Shown: positions 1 through 9,093, counted from the first letter of the stretch. The stretch: DNA of 64,000 nucleotides from a candidate division WOR-3 bacterium (GCA_024653355.1 JANLFQ010000002.1:186001-250000); one strand, 5' to 3'. Program-made: numbers and translations. Notes: generated from the letters alone by a model not told the origin.

Positions 1-773
1 CGGGTTGCTGGATTGGGCGAAATTCGCAGCGAAGGGGTATGAGAGCGAGCAACTTCGCCCGCGCCAGAAGGAAAAGCCCAGCGATAGCCAGCACCGCCAT
101 TGGTTCCGGCGAAAAGGCTGAGTTCCGGGGCATAGACAAACTCAAGGCTGGTTATCCGCAGACATTCCAGCCCTTCGTTCATCTCCTGCCAGCGGGTTCC
201 GGCATCGGTGGAAAGCAGCACCCCGTAATCACCGGCGGCAACGATGGTGTCGGCTGCGTTCGGGAAGATTTTTAGCGCCCGCATGCCGCGCCGGGAAATG
301 AGATTGGTCCAGTTTGTTCCAGCGTCTGTTGACCGGTAGACACCGCCGTTGGTGGCGGCGTAGATAAGATTGGGATTTCGGGGATGGACAGCAAGACTGA
401 AAACGGTTTCAATTGGTGCCTGGCTTGTCCGAGTCCAGTTAACTCCGTTGTTTGTCGAGCGGTAAACCGCACCCAGGCCCGCAACCTCGCCTGCGGCATA
501 GACGATTTCGGTCTGAGATGGGGCGCAGGCGAGCGTATAACAGAAACCGGTGCTTGAGCCCGAAAGGTTGTATCGGGTCCAGTTGCTACCACCGTTGGTA
601 GAGCGGGAGACAACAAAAGACCAGTTGGTCTGGCTCACCGGTCCCCTGCCACCGGTGAAGATTAAGTCGGGATTGGCAGGATGGACAAGGCAGCAACCAC
701 CATCGTCGTAGTAGGAGTCTTTCTGTTCCCAGACGGACCCGCCGTCGGTGCTCTTAAAGAGCTCGGCTGACCC
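1..773 (-). pseudogene. Continuation of the Asp-box protein beyond an in-frame TGA, runs off the window
   Basis: The reading frame of the upstream 774-2012 gene stays open here for about 257 codons, from just after the TGA at 774-776 to the window edge, with no further stop. It encodes at least five more Asp-box motifs (STDGGSVW, STNGGSNW, STNNGVNW, STDAGTNW, STDAGTRW) and continues the same blade spacing, so it belongs to the same protein. No start codon with a ribosome site was found near its beginning. It is either the distal half of a pseudogene, the result of a one-base sequence error, or translated by readthrough. The C-terminal end, possibly a sorting domain, lies outside the window. 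Confidence 0.6.
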
Positions 774-2012
774 TCAACCCTTGCCTTCCAGGGCGTAAAG
801 GATGTCGGTGCCGCTACCGGGCGCAATCCCAATCCCGCAGATGTTGCCGCAGGCGAGAAAGTCGGAACACCGGCGCCAAGTGTTGCCGCCGTTCGTGGAC
901 TTAAAAATCCCGTTCTCATAAAACTCCAGATACACCCGATTGGAGTCGGCAGGACTGACACTGATGGTTGAGATGTGAGCAAACCGCATTCCGGAATGGC
1001 GCTCTGACCAGTTGTTGCCACCGTCGTTGGTCCAGTAAACACCTTTCGGGCAATAGACAAAGGCGCGGTTGGGCACGATTGGGTCGGCAATCATACCGCC
1101 GCCCTTGTCAAGGACGATTCCGGGCTGTGCCACACGCCAGGTTGCGCCGCTGTCGCGGGAGACAAACAGTTGGTAGGATTGGGTTAAAGTGTCGTAACCA
1201 ATCGCATAACCAATTGCGCCATCGGTTAAGGGGAATTGGGCGGCAAGGGCACGGGTAACACCGACGCTTTGCCAGGTTATCCCCGCATTGGTCGAACGGT
1301 AAAGCCCGTACGCTGTGGCGGCAAGGGCGATAGCGCCGTGCTCCGGGTTAACGGACAACACCTGAATCGTGGCGTACGGAGGTAAACCGGTGCTACGGCG
1401 CTGCCAGGTTATCCCGGCGTCGGTTGTCCGATAAACGAGGGAGTCAGAGCATCCGAGCCAGATGACATCTCTAACCGCTGGGTCAAATTCAATACAAAGA
1501 ACTTGCTGGTTAAGGGCGGTTGAGTCAGGAGTCACCCTGACCCAGTGTTCACCGAAATCGGTTGATATGTGCACTGCCGGCAGGTAGTTGCCATTGACAA
1601 CATCATAACCACCGACCAGGAGCCGGCCCGGGGTGTGCGGGTCTGGTTTCAGGGTGAAGTTGAGTGCGGGCAAAGAGCCCGGACGCCAGGATACGCCGCT
1701 GTCGGTTGAAAGAAGTAAATTGCCGCCACCGTCCAGGGCATAAACCCGATGGGCTTGATACGGGTCAATCGCCATTGTTAGGGGGGAGAAACTGCCAAAC
1801 CGGCTCAGTGTCTGCCAGTGGGCGCCAGAATCAACCGTGACAAACACGCGCGGTGTGTCCCGACCTTCATAAGGTATTGCCAGCATCCGGTTCGGGCTCT
1901 GGGGGGCAATTGTTAGAATCTGGATGTTGCCGCCGTCCGGGCCAACTGAAATCCACTCCGCCCGGATTGCTGTCAGGAGAAGAACAATCAGCAAGAGCGA
2001 TTTTGCCGCCAC
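774..2012 (-). CDS. Secreted Asp-box (BNR/VPS10-like) beta-propeller protein, interrupted
   Basis: 412 residues from a GTG start. The N-terminus is a signal peptide: MAAK, a Leu/Ile-rich core, cleavage probably after the Ala near residue 18. It is followed by about eight Asp-box motifs of the form SxDxGxxW (for example STDSGVSW, TTDAGITW, STNGGNTW), which form beta-hairpins in sialidase, sortilin and Ycf48-type propellers. No catalytic residues are recognised, so an extracellular structural, binding or adhesive role is inferred. The start is supported by a promoter whose -10 ends 6 nt upstream. The frame ends at TGA 774-776, but homologous repeats continue in the same frame beyond it, so the natural protein is probably at least 670 residues. 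Confidence 0.75.
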   Translation of the reverse strand: MAAKSLLLIVLLLTAIRAEWISVGPDGGNIQILTIAPQSPNRMLAIPYEGRDTPRVFVTVDSGAHWQTLSRFGSFSPLTMAIDPYQAHRVYALDGGGNLLLSTDSGVSWRPGSLPALNFTLKPDPHTPGRLLVGGYDVVNGNYLPAVHISTDFGEHWVRVTPDSTALNQQVLCIEFDPAVRDVIWLGCSDSLVYRTTDAGITWQRRSTGLPPYATIQVLSVNPEHGAIALAATAYGLYRSTNAGITWQSVGVTRALAAQFPLTDGAIGYAIGYDTLTQSYQLFVSRDSGATWRVAQPGIVLDKGGGMIADPIVPNRAFVYCPKGVYWTNDGGNNWSERHSGMRFAHISTISVSPADSNRVYLEFYENGIFKSTNGGNTWRRCSDFLACGNICGIGIAPGSGTDILYALEGKG

Positions 2013-2018
2013 CGCCTT

Positions 2019-2046
2019 ATAATAACGAGCGAGATAGCGATGTCAA
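2019..2046 (-). promoter_or_regulatory. Predicted sigma-70-type promoter, leaderless
   Basis: TTGACA, 16-nt spacer, TATTAT, then 6 nt to the GTG start at 2012. There is no Shine-Dalgarno sequence between the -10 and the start, so the mRNA is predicted to begin at or next to the start codon. Confidence 0.55.
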
Positions 2047-2095
2047 TACCGCGGGCGGTGGCGATATTTATCTCCGGGAACGCGGGAAATAGAAC

Positions 2096-2122
2096 GGGGC
2101 GTCAGGACGAGCCTGACGCCCC
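2096..2122. terminator. GC-rich hairpin without U-tract after the subtilase gene
   Basis: Perfect 11-bp stem (2096-2106 with 2112-2122) and a 5-nt loop, about 19 nt past the stop of the minus-strand subtilase gene. No T-run follows on that strand. It could be a U-less terminator or an mRNA 3'-end stabiliser. Confidence 0.5.
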
Positions 2123-2140
2123 GCAAGATGCTGGTTAGCT

Positions 2141-4861
2141 TTATCGGGTTTTGATGAGTTTGCGGGTGAGCACGGTGTTGCCTGCGGTGAGCCGGCAGTA
2201 GAAGACGCCGTAGTTGGCACCTTTACCGTTTTTCAGATTACCGTTCCAGATGACGGTGTGGGTGCCAGCCGGTTTTTCGGTGTTGAGGAGGTTCGCGACG
2301 AGTTCGCCGGTCACCGAGAAAATCTGGAGTTTTACCGTGCCGGCTACAGGCAGGTTGAAGCGGAGCTGGACATTGTTGCGGAAGGGGTTAGGTTCTGCTG
2401 GAGCAAGAGATACCCGATTACGGGCAGCAATCTCTTCTTGAATACCGGTACCGGGCAGGATTTCAAACTCAAAACGGGCGGTGTCGTTCCCCGGGTTTTC
2501 GTCGCCGACAAGGGTGGTGAAGGATGTTGCGGTGTGAGTACCGACCGCTTCCGCGGTCCAGGGTGTGAAGTCAAGCGTTTCTGTGGCACCGGCGGCAAGC
2601 GTTACGGTCTGGGTATCGGTGTAGATAGATGAGATGTTGAACACCACCGTGATGTCTTCGTCGGTTGTCCCGTAGTTTTTGACTAGTGCCTGGGGTGTGA
2701 TGACGGTGCCGGAGTCGATGTCACCATTTGGGGTGATGATTGCCATTACGCCGGCATCGTGGGTTGTCGTGCGCAGGGCGAGTGCACCGGTGATTGTCCA
2801 GGCAAATGGCTGCCGGGTGCTGGTGGCGACATTGCGGCCATAAACCCGAATTGTCCACACGCCGGTGTCCGGGGCGTTGATTCGGCAACACTCTTCGGTG
2901 TTAATTGAGTCCCAGCCCGTGGGGTTGGCGATTGACTGGCCCGCGCTGTACTTGTTGCCGCGGTAATAGGTGCCGGTGGGTGAAATCAGTTCTAAGTCCA
3001 GGTTGTTGACAAGGGTGGGGTTGGCGTTCGGCGCCGCGGCGGTGTCCGACCAGGCAAGGGCAACCCTTAACGGGATTTGACCTTCAACCAGGAACTGCTG
3101 TTCGGCATACTCACCGGTGGCGATGCCAATCGTGTCGTCTTTTAAGAGAAGTTTCCGGTTGTCGCCGGCAAAGTAGAGTACCGAGTCGACATCGATTCTA
3201 CCCCAGCCGATGTTGTTGTCCGGGGGCGTGTAGGAACCGATGTTCGGGTCTGCGGAGGCGATGGTCATTGAGCGGAGCAGCGCCGCGGAGATGTAGGAGA
3301 GGCGGTTTTCCGGTGTCGGGGTGCCGGTCGGATAAAACCCTTCCTGGAGGTAGCAGCGGATGAGTCCGACAGCGCCGCTGGTCATCGGCGTTGCCATTGA
3401 GGTGCCGTCCATTGACTGGTAGGTGTTGGTGCCGGTGCGGGTTGCAGAGTAAATTCCCTCGCCCGGTGCCATAATGCTCGGTTTGAGCCTGCCGTCCTGA
3501 GTTGGGCCCCGGCTGGAGAATGAGGCGATGGTATTGGAGGCGGTGCCGTTCTGAAGTGCGCCCACGGTCAACACATTTTTCGCAATGCCGGGATTGCGAA
3601 TTCTCCGGGTGGAGTACTCGTTACCTGCTGCCATAATGTTCAAAAAGTCTTTGTGCGCCCAGATGAAGGCATCGGTTGAGGCGTCCTGAAGAAGATAGGT
3701 GCCTGAGGAGTTGGACCAGCCCCAGGAGCCGGAGTGCTGTTTGATTGGTCGGAGCGAATCCGGCAATCCCCGGCCAAAATAGACCGTGTCCCATAATGTC
3801 CAGAGGTCGGTGCCGAGAACGAAACTGGTGCCGTTGGTCAGGTCAACAAAGTACAGGCGTCCCTTGATTGACATTCCGTCGTAGTAACTGGTGCCACCGG
3901 TAATTGAGTCGTCACCGGCAACGGTGCCGTTGACATGGGAGCCGTGGTACTGACCTTCGGTTGCATCGGCGGTGCCGTACTTTTTGTAGGCGACCACCTT
4001 GCGATGTTCGGGCCAGATGCCCGGCGCGGTAACAGGTAGTGCCGGGTCGCGGAACATATCGTGGCCAAGGTTCAAGCCGGTGTCGGTGGTTGACAAAATG
4101 ACACCCTGACCCCGTACCCCATTGCGCCACACAGGACGCGCCGCGGTTGAGGTGTCGGGTGGTGCGGTGGCGCGCCAGCCTGATTGGGTGACCCATTGGC
4201 CATGGTTGTTAGCGGTGCTCGGTTCGGTCCACTCCTGAATCCAGAACGCCTCAGGCGCGCGGGCGATTAAGGGAATTGCCCAGCCTGAAAGCCGCGCCTG
4301 AATCACGGTGCCAAACGGGCTTTCGGTTGTCTGGACAACGGTTCCACCCTGAAGGGTGATAAGTTGTTCAAGCGGGGTTGCCAGTTCTCCGGGTGTTACG
4401 AGAATCGCGATGTCTCTTGGTTCGGTGCTGTTCAGCAGTTCGGCCTGAATTTTGTAGGCGGGCTGAAAGACGCCGGTCCAGCGGACAAAAGGCAGTTTTG
4501 CGACCTGTTCCCGTTGCAATGGGGTCAAACGGGCGATTGTTGCGTAATAGGGCAGATAGCCGATGGTTTTTACACCGAGGTTTTTAAGTTGGGAAAACCA
4601 GGATTGCTGAATCGGTCCGGTAAACTGGACGATGAAGTAGCGGGCTTCAGCGGGTTCAAGACGCAAATCAACCGGCAGGCTGGGTTCGCCATAGCGGGTG
4701 TCAATGGTAAAGCCGTTGCTGAAGGAGATGAAATTAATTTCCTCACCGGGTTCGGATGAAAAGCGGTGAATTTGCCCGGAACGAAAATGGTCTGCGGGCA
4801 AGGCGGTAGTTACACTGATGCTCAGCACAAAAAAAATGCTGAGGGCGATTGTTTTACTCAC
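2141..4861 (-). CDS. Secreted subtilisin-like serine protease (S8) with C-terminal sorting domain
   Basis: 906 residues from GTG, with a signal peptide (MSKTIALSIFFVLSISVTTA). The S8 catalytic domain spans roughly residues 225-560. The triad is visible as Asp in TDTGLN (about 260), His in GSHVNGT (about 307) and Ser in GTSMATP (about 487). A P/Homo-B-like beta domain follows (about 570-690, with NNLDLELISP), then a CARDB-like Ig domain (about 700-800). The C-terminal 80 residues form a FlgD-Ig/Por-secretion-tail-like domain ending in basic KLIKTR, typical of T9SS type A cargo. It is probably exported and surface-anchored or released. Single gene with its own promoter and a GGAGG site; a hairpin follows the stop. 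Confidence 0.93.
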   Translation of the reverse strand: MSKTIALSIFFVLSISVTTALPADHFRSGQIHRFSSEPGEEINFISFSNGFTIDTRYGEPSLPVDLRLEPAEARYFIVQFTGPIQQSWFSQLKNLGVKTIGYLPYYATIARLTPLQREQVAKLPFVRWTGVFQPAYKIQAELLNSTEPRDIAILVTPGELATPLEQLITLQGGTVVQTTESPFGTVIQARLSGWAIPLIARAPEAFWIQEWTEPSTANNHGQWVTQSGWRATAPPDTSTAARPVWRNGVRGQGVILSTTDTGLNLGHDMFRDPALPVTAPGIWPEHRKVVAYKKYGTADATEGQYHGSHVNGTVAGDDSITGGTSYYDGMSIKGRLYFVDLTNGTSFVLGTDLWTLWDTVYFGRGLPDSLRPIKQHSGSWGWSNSSGTYLLQDASTDAFIWAHKDFLNIMAAGNEYSTRRIRNPGIAKNVLTVGALQNGTASNTIASFSSRGPTQDGRLKPSIMAPGEGIYSATRTGTNTYQSMDGTSMATPMTSGAVGLIRCYLQEGFYPTGTPTPENRLSYISAALLRSMTIASADPNIGSYTPPDNNIGWGRIDVDSVLYFAGDNRKLLLKDDTIGIATGEYAEQQFLVEGQIPLRVALAWSDTAAAPNANPTLVNNLDLELISPTGTYYRGNKYSAGQSIANPTGWDSINTEECCRINAPDTGVWTIRVYGRNVATSTRQPFAWTITGALALRTTTHDAGVMAIITPNGDIDSGTVITPQALVKNYGTTDEDITVVFNISSIYTDTQTVTLAAGATETLDFTPWTAEAVGTHTATSFTTLVGDENPGNDTARFEFEILPGTGIQEEIAARNRVSLAPAEPNPFRNNVQLRFNLPVAGTVKLQIFSVTGELVANLLNTEKPAGTHTVIWNGNLKNGKGANYGVFYCRLTAGNTVLTRKLIKTR

Positions 4862-4890
4862 CAGTCCTCCTTTAAGGTTTATATCGTCAT

Positions 4891-4918
4891 ATTATACTTG
4901 ATAATATCTGCCGGTCAA
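4891..4918 (-). promoter_or_regulatory. Predicted promoter and RBS of the subtilase gene
   Basis: TTGACC, 16-nt spacer, TATAAT, followed by a 29-nt leader containing AAAGGAGGAC (4864-4873) before the GTG start. In contrast to the leaderless genes nearby, this one has a normal ribosome site. Confidence 0.65.
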
Positions 4919-5024
4919 AAAATACCCGAAATTGGTTTTTGAACAGTGCGGATGAACTGTTGCCCCAGTGCCCGGCTTCGTTGTTATGAAATAAGGTTTC
5001 CATTAAGACCCCCAACAATGACAA

Positions 5025-5042
5025 GTATACTTTAAAGTATAC
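5025..5042. promoter_or_regulatory. Perfect 18-bp palindrome, possible operator
   Basis: GTATACTTTAAAGTATAC is its own reverse complement. It lies in the non-coding gap, more than 100 bp upstream of the subtilase promoter. No adjacent regulator identifies its ligand. Confidence 0.35.
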
Positions 5043-5219
5043 AGACCAGGACAGGTTGTTTTTAGATAAAACATTGATATTTTGTGTCTTATACTGATTT
5101 TGCCCGATTTTCCCTACCCAACCCCGGGACGGTATCGGGGATAGTATGGGAAATTCAGGTTGGCGTGGTCCTGTTCTGCCCTCCTTGAGGGCATCTGTTG
5201 ATTAAAATGGCTGGAATTG

Positions 5220-6491
5220 CTATTGCGTTTTACTGATGTAGTAGCGGGCGCCCCTGCCTTTGCCCTTGAGGGTAAGTTTACCCTGTTTTACCATACGGGT
5301 AAGGAGATGGGTTGCCTGGTCGGGTGAGACGCGCAAAAGGGTGCGGACAATCTCGTTGGTGATGAAGCGGGTCTCTTCAGGCCCAGAAAGGTCTTCAAGG
5401 TAATGGATGATGGCGGATTCGGCATAGGCGGATTCGGCACGGCGAAACGGGTAATAGGTGACCGATTTACGGAGCCGGGCATAAGCCATTTTTGATAACC
5501 GGTAAACCCGCCCCTTTTTTTCGCCAAACGGTTCAAGAAGCCCGCGGTTGACCATTGCGGTGAGCGCCTCGTGCGCCTCCCGTTCTGACCGGCCCAGAAT
5601 GGTACGGGCTTCGGTCAGGTCGAGTTCGCGGTTGCGTTTCAGCCAGTTGAGGAGTAGGAGGTCGGCAAGGGTGAGTGCTTTACCCTCCTGCTGGCAGCGG
5701 ACAACAAACCGGGCAAAGTTTTCGTCAATTTTGCCTTCAGCCCGGCCTGAGCGGAGCGTAACCCGGACAAAGTCGGCGCCGGATTCATAAGCGGGTGGCT
5801 CTTTGCCATAGGAGAGGAGGATTTGGAACATCCTTTTGACGCCCATTCCGGCGCGCTCGACCAGGCGAATCCGTTCCAGGATTTCGGCAAGGAGCGGGTT
5901 GCGGCTGATGGGCTCATGGCCAATGATGTTTTCCGGCGTGACATCGCTTAGAAATCCGCCCGGTGAGGAGATTTCCAGCCGGTCAGGAAAGTGGCGGAGA
6001 TAAACCGGTGCCGGGATTGAGTAGTCGCGGTGGGTGAAGGCGTTGAGCAGCGCCTCGCGGTAAACCTCAGGCGGAAAGTCGGGAATTTCGAAGTGAAAAA
6101 GCCCGAACTTGAGGGTGAAGATGCGGTTGTGGGGCTCAACCGAATTGGTGAACTCTTCCAAAAGGGCGAGCAGCGGTTTGGTGGAGTCGATGCGGCGGTC
6201 GTATTCAACATCGTTTTTCATATGGAGGTAGATGGCGCTGTGGCCCGGAATGGTCATACGGAGCAGTTCCTCTTTACCGACAAGGAGCATACCGGCGGTG
6301 GTCAACTTGCCCTGGGCGGTTAAGATGCCCAGACGGCGGAGCATCTCTTCAGCCGGAAGTCCACTCAAATTTGAGCCCGGTTCCTGGGCGGTGATGACCC
6401 GGCGCAGTCTTTCGGTTTCAAGCGGGTCAACCGCCTCAATGCCCAGTTCAAGGGGACGGGCAGAAAGGTCGGCAGCGAGGTTTTCGCTCAT
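5220..6491 (-). CDS. RecG-like ATP-binding (COG2865-type) protein lacking the AlbA_2 domain
   Basis: 423 residues. Residues about 20-270 match the C-terminal part of Schlafen AlbA_2/RecG-like proteins: a GHKL-like ATP-binding region with EALLNAFTHRDY (N-box type), SSPGGF and RNPLLAEIL followed by ERAGMGVKRM. The remainder contains winged-helix segments. Family members usually carry an N-terminal AlbA_2 (Schlafen) domain of about 120 residues; it is absent here. The upstream gap is only 39 bp to the rmlB stop and contains the promoter, so the domain was not missed. Presumed DNA-binding regulator or helicase-associated factor; exact role unknown. The start is fixed by the promoter 7 nt upstream. 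Confidence 0.75.
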   Translation of the reverse strand: MSENLAADLSARPLELGIEAVDPLETERLRRVITAQEPGSNLSGLPAEEMLRRLGILTAQGKLTTAGMLLVGKEELLRMTIPGHSAIYLHMKNDVEYDRRIDSTKPLLALLEEFTNSVEPHNRIFTLKFGLFHFEIPDFPPEVYREALLNAFTHRDYSIPAPVYLRHFPDRLEISSPGGFLSDVTPENIIGHEPISRNPLLAEILERIRLVERAGMGVKRMFQILLSYGKEPPAYESGADFVRVTLRSGRAEGKIDENFARFVVRCQQEGKALTLADLLLLNWLKRNRELDLTEARTILGRSEREAHEALTAMVNRGLLEPFGEKKGRVYRLSKMAYARLRKSVTYYPFRRAESAYAESAIIHYLEDLSGPEETRFITNEIVRTLLRVSPDQATHLLTRMVKQGKLTLKGKGRGARYYISKTQ

Positions 6492-6498
6492 CGGTGAT

Positions 6499-6526
6499 AG
6501 ATTAGCCGATTTCGGATTGGAGTCAA
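6499..6526 (-). promoter_or_regulatory. Predicted leaderless promoter
   Basis: TTGACT, 16-nt spacer, TAATCT, 7 nt to the ATG at 6491. No Shine-Dalgarno sequence fits between them. Confidence 0.5.
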
Positions 6527-6530
6527 TCGG

Positions 6531-7526
6531 TTAAGTCCAGAAGCCCTGCACCCCGCGTTGCAGATGCCGTTTTAACGGTTGCCACCATTCGGGGTGTTCC
6601 TGATACCAGCGGACGGTGCGTTCAATGCCGGTGGTGAAGTCCACGGTCGGGCGCCAGCCAAGTTGGTTGATTTTACTGTTGTCAAGGGCGTAACGGAAGT
6701 CATGGGCGGGCCGGTCGGGCACAAAATCAATCCACTCGTTGTCTTTGCCCAACAGGTTGAGAATCGCCTGGATTAGTTCGATGTTGCGCTTTTCGCAGGC
6801 GCCGCCGGCGTTGTAAACTTCGCCCGTTGTGCCTTTGAGCAGGACCGTTTCAATTGCCCGGCAGGTGTCTTCAACAAATATCCAGTCGCGGATGTTCTGC
6901 CCGGTGCCGTAAACCGGGACCTTTTTACCTTCAAGGAGGTTGGTAATTGCCAAAGGGATAAACTTCTCCGGGAACTGGTAGGGTCCGTAGTTGTTTGAGG
7001 GCCGAATAATAATTACCGGCATATTGAAGGTTTCATAAGATGCGAGGATTAGGAGGTCAGCAGCCGCTTTGGAGGCGGCGTAAGGGGAACGGGGTGCGAG
7101 CGGGTGCTGTTCGGTGAAGGGCGGGGCGTGTTCGGGTAAAGCGCCATAAACCTCATCGGTTGAGATGTGGACAAACCGTGGAATGCTTGCCTGGCGCGCG
7201 GCATCAAGGAGCACCTGGGTGCCGAGCGTATTGGTGTGGACGAATGGCAACGGGTTGACAATTGAGCGGTCAACATGGGTTTGGGCAGCAAGATGGATTA
7301 TCGCATCACAGCCGTTTAATGCGGCGAGCACCGTCTTTTGGTCTTCAATTGCGCCGACAATCAAGCGATAGCGGGGGTTTTTCTCCAGCGGGGCAAGGTT
7401 TTTACCCTGAGCGGCATAGGAGAGGTTGTCGAGGTTGATGATGTGCCAGTCCGGATGGCTGTTCAACAGGTAATAAATCAGGTTTGAGCCGATGAAACCA
7501 CAGCCGCCGGTGATGAGGATTTTCAT
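6531..7526 (-). CDS. rmlB: dTDP-glucose 4,6-dehydratase
   Basis: 331 residues. Short-chain dehydrogenase of the extended type: Rossmann motif TGGCGFIGSN near the N-terminus, catalytic YAASK (Tyr-xxx-Lys), THVDRS and the substrate-binding RPSNNYGP. It converts dTDP-glucose to dTDP-4-keto-6-deoxyglucose in the cytoplasm. The ATG before KILITGG is preferred over a TTG three codons earlier; it begins 1 nt after the rmlC stop. Last gene of the rmlA-rmlC-rmlB operon. Length is normal for the family. No rmlD (4-keto reductase) is visible in the window. Confidence 0.92.
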   Translation of the reverse strand: MKILITGGCGFIGSNLIYYLLNSHPDWHIINLDNLSYAAQGKNLAPLEKNPRYRLIVGAIEDQKTVLAALNGCDAIIHLAAQTHVDRSIVNPLPFVHTNTLGTQVLLDAARQASIPRFVHISTDEVYGALPEHAPPFTEQHPLAPRSPYAASKAAADLLILASYETFNMPVIIIRPSNNYGPYQFPEKFIPLAITNLLEGKKVPVYGTGQNIRDWIFVEDTCRAIETVLLKGTTGEVYNAGGACEKRNIELIQAILNLLGKDNEWIDFVPDRPAHDFRYALDNSKINQLGWRPTVDFTTGIERTVRWYQEHPEWWQPLKRHLQRGVQGFWT

Positions 7527-7527
7527 A

Positions 7528-8022
7528 CTAATCAATCTTAAACGGGCTATCCGGATTGTCTTCGTGGCGGATTTCGTCCACCGGTTCTGAACGGTTCCTG
7601 CCCCGATAGAGCCGGTTCGGGGTGTTGATTACCAGACCGGGAACAGACCCGATGTTTTTATAGCCATGGACAACACCGGGCGGTACGATTAAAAGCGCCG
7701 GCTGGGAAGCGCCCAGGGTTAATTTCAGTTGATTCTGGAATGTGGGTGAGTTCTGCCGGTTGTCCCAGAGAAAAACAAGGAAGTCCGATGGACCAAGAAA
7801 GGCGAATACATCGGTCTGGTAACGGTGTTCGTGCGGACCACGGATTGCACCCGGATTGGTAAAAGAAACATAACCCATCACCGGATTGAGTTCGGTTAAG
7901 TTGGCAGTTTCAAACCAGTCCTGCCGAAAGGTTTCACACAACCATCCCCGCCCGTCGGTGTTGATGAGCGCCGGGGCAAAAAACACACCTTTAATCGCCA
8001 ACTCCTGAAACGGGCTATTCAC
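7528..8022 (-). CDS. RmlC-like cupin, dTDP-4-dehydrorhamnose 3,5-epimerase family
   Basis: 164 residues in a cupin fold. It carries an IRGPHEHR segment where RmlC has its catalytic-His motif, and PGVVHGY in the second cupin motif. The GTG start overlaps the rmlA stop (GTGA), so translation is coupled. Context (rmlA before, rmlB after) says it acts on a dTDP-4-keto-6-deoxyhexose, by 3,5-epimerisation or a related isomerisation. The active-site spacing departs from canonical RLRGLHYQ-type RmlC, so the exact product sugar is uncertain. Confidence 0.8.
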   Translation of the reverse strand: MNSPFQELAIKGVFFAPALINTDGRGWLCETFRQDWFETANLTELNPVMGYVSFTNPGAIRGPHEHRYQTDVFAFLGPSDFLVFLWDNRQNSPTFQNQLKLTLGASQPALLIVPPGVVHGYKNIGSVPGLVINTPNRLYRGRNRSEPVDEIRHEDNPDSPFKID

Positions 8023-9083
8023 AGTTCAACCTCGCTGGAGTCGGAAAGAAGCAGGCGCAGGTCGTGTTCTTTTTCCGGATTCGCCCGGACTTTTACCTGC
8101 CTGCCAATGAGACTGCGGGTTATCCGGTTGACGCCGATGATGGTGCTCTTTTCGAGAACGACCGACCCTTCAATGTGGGAGTTGCGGATGGTGCAGTTGT
8201 TGCCGATTGAGGCGTAGGGTCCTATAGTTGAAGTCTCAACAACGGCACCGGCACCGATCACGGTGGGACCGTAGATTTTTGAATCCACGATTTTGGCGTC
8301 AGGTGCGATGGAAACATTGCCGATAAGTTCGGATTGCGCCACCGTGCCGGCGATAGCGCGCGGGCAGTAGGTGTTGAGGACGATGTGGTTGGCATCAAGG
8401 AGGTCGTCCTTTTTACCGGTGTCGAGCCACCAGCCTTCAATCATAATCGGTTTAACCCGTGCCCCCTGCTCGATTAACGCCTGAATCGCATCGGTGATTT
8501 CCAGTTCATTGCGCGCGGACGGGCGCAGGGTTTCAATCACCGAATGGATTTTCGGTGAGAACAGGTACACACCCACCAGGGCAAGATTGGAGGGCGGATT
8601 TTTGGGCTTTTCCACGAGGCGGACGATGTCGCCCTTTTCCGAGAGAACGGCAACACCAAAGGCAGAAGGGTTCTGGACCGGTTTTAGCATAATCAGGGCA
8701 TCGACATTTTCAGCAAAGAATGTGTTCAGGGCAGATGTTATGCCATCCTGAAGCAGATTGTCACCAAGGTACATCACAAACGGCTCATCACCGAGAAATT
8801 CCCGGGCGATTTTGACCGCATGGGCAAGACCCAGCGGCTCATTTTGCAGTATATAACAGATTTTCGTGTTCCAGTTGGCACCATCGCCGAGGAACTCCTG
8901 GACCGCAGGCCCGGTTTCCGGTGAGATGATTACCCCAACCTCCTTAATCCGGGCAGCAGCGAGATGGTCAAACACATAGGATAAAATCGGGCGATTGGCA
9001 ACCGGGATTAACTGTTTGGCGAATGTATAGGTAAGGGGGCGCAGGCGCGTACCGCGACCGCCACAGAGGACAAGCCCTTTCAT
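8019..9083 (-). CDS. rmlA: Glucose-1-phosphate thymidylyltransferase, long RmlA type
   Basis: 354 residues. The N-terminal nucleotidyltransferase domain has the GGRGTRLRPLT pyrophosphorylase motif and EKPKNPPS. The C-terminal third has left-handed beta-helix hexapeptides (IGAGAVVETS and IGNNCTIRN), as in long RmlA/StrD-type enzymes. It makes dTDP-glucose from dTTP and glucose-1-phosphate. The ATG before KGLVLCGG is chosen; a longer in-frame extension to 9170 crosses the promoter and has no conserved sequence. First gene of the dTDP-sugar operon feeding a surface polysaccharide or glycan. Confidence 0.9.
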   Translation of the reverse strand: MKGLVLCGGRGTRLRPLTYTFAKQLIPVANRPILSYVFDHLAAARIKEVGVIISPETGPAVQEFLGDGANWNTKICYILQNEPLGLAHAVKIAREFLGDEPFVMYLGDNLLQDGITSALNTFFAENVDALIMLKPVQNPSAFGVAVLSEKGDIVRLVEKPKNPPSNLALVGVYLFSPKIHSVIETLRPSARNELEITDAIQALIEQGARVKPIMIEGWWLDTGKKDDLLDANHIVLNTYCPRAIAGTVAQSELIGNVSIAPDAKIVDSKIYGPTVIGAGAVVETSTIGPYASIGNNCTIRNSHIEGSVVLEKSTIIGVNRITRSLIGRQVKVRANPEKEHDLRLLLSDSSEVEL

Positions 9084-9093
9084 AAAACACCTT

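Larger units (their letters stand above)
4862..5219. other. Intergenic region, 358 bp
   Basis: No gene is seen here. It holds the promoter of the subtilase gene (4891-4918), a perfect 18-bp palindrome (5025-5042) and a 6-bp hairpin GCCCTC-CTT-GAGGGC (5178-5192). The hairpin lies just past the stop of the 5220-6491 gene and has no U-tract. Confidence 0.6.

Noticed and set aside
774-776. Recoding of TGA as Trp, Gly or selenocysteine
   Set aside because: TGA ends acpP, etfB, coaE and others at expected lengths, and no SECIS-like structure or redox context is seen at this position.
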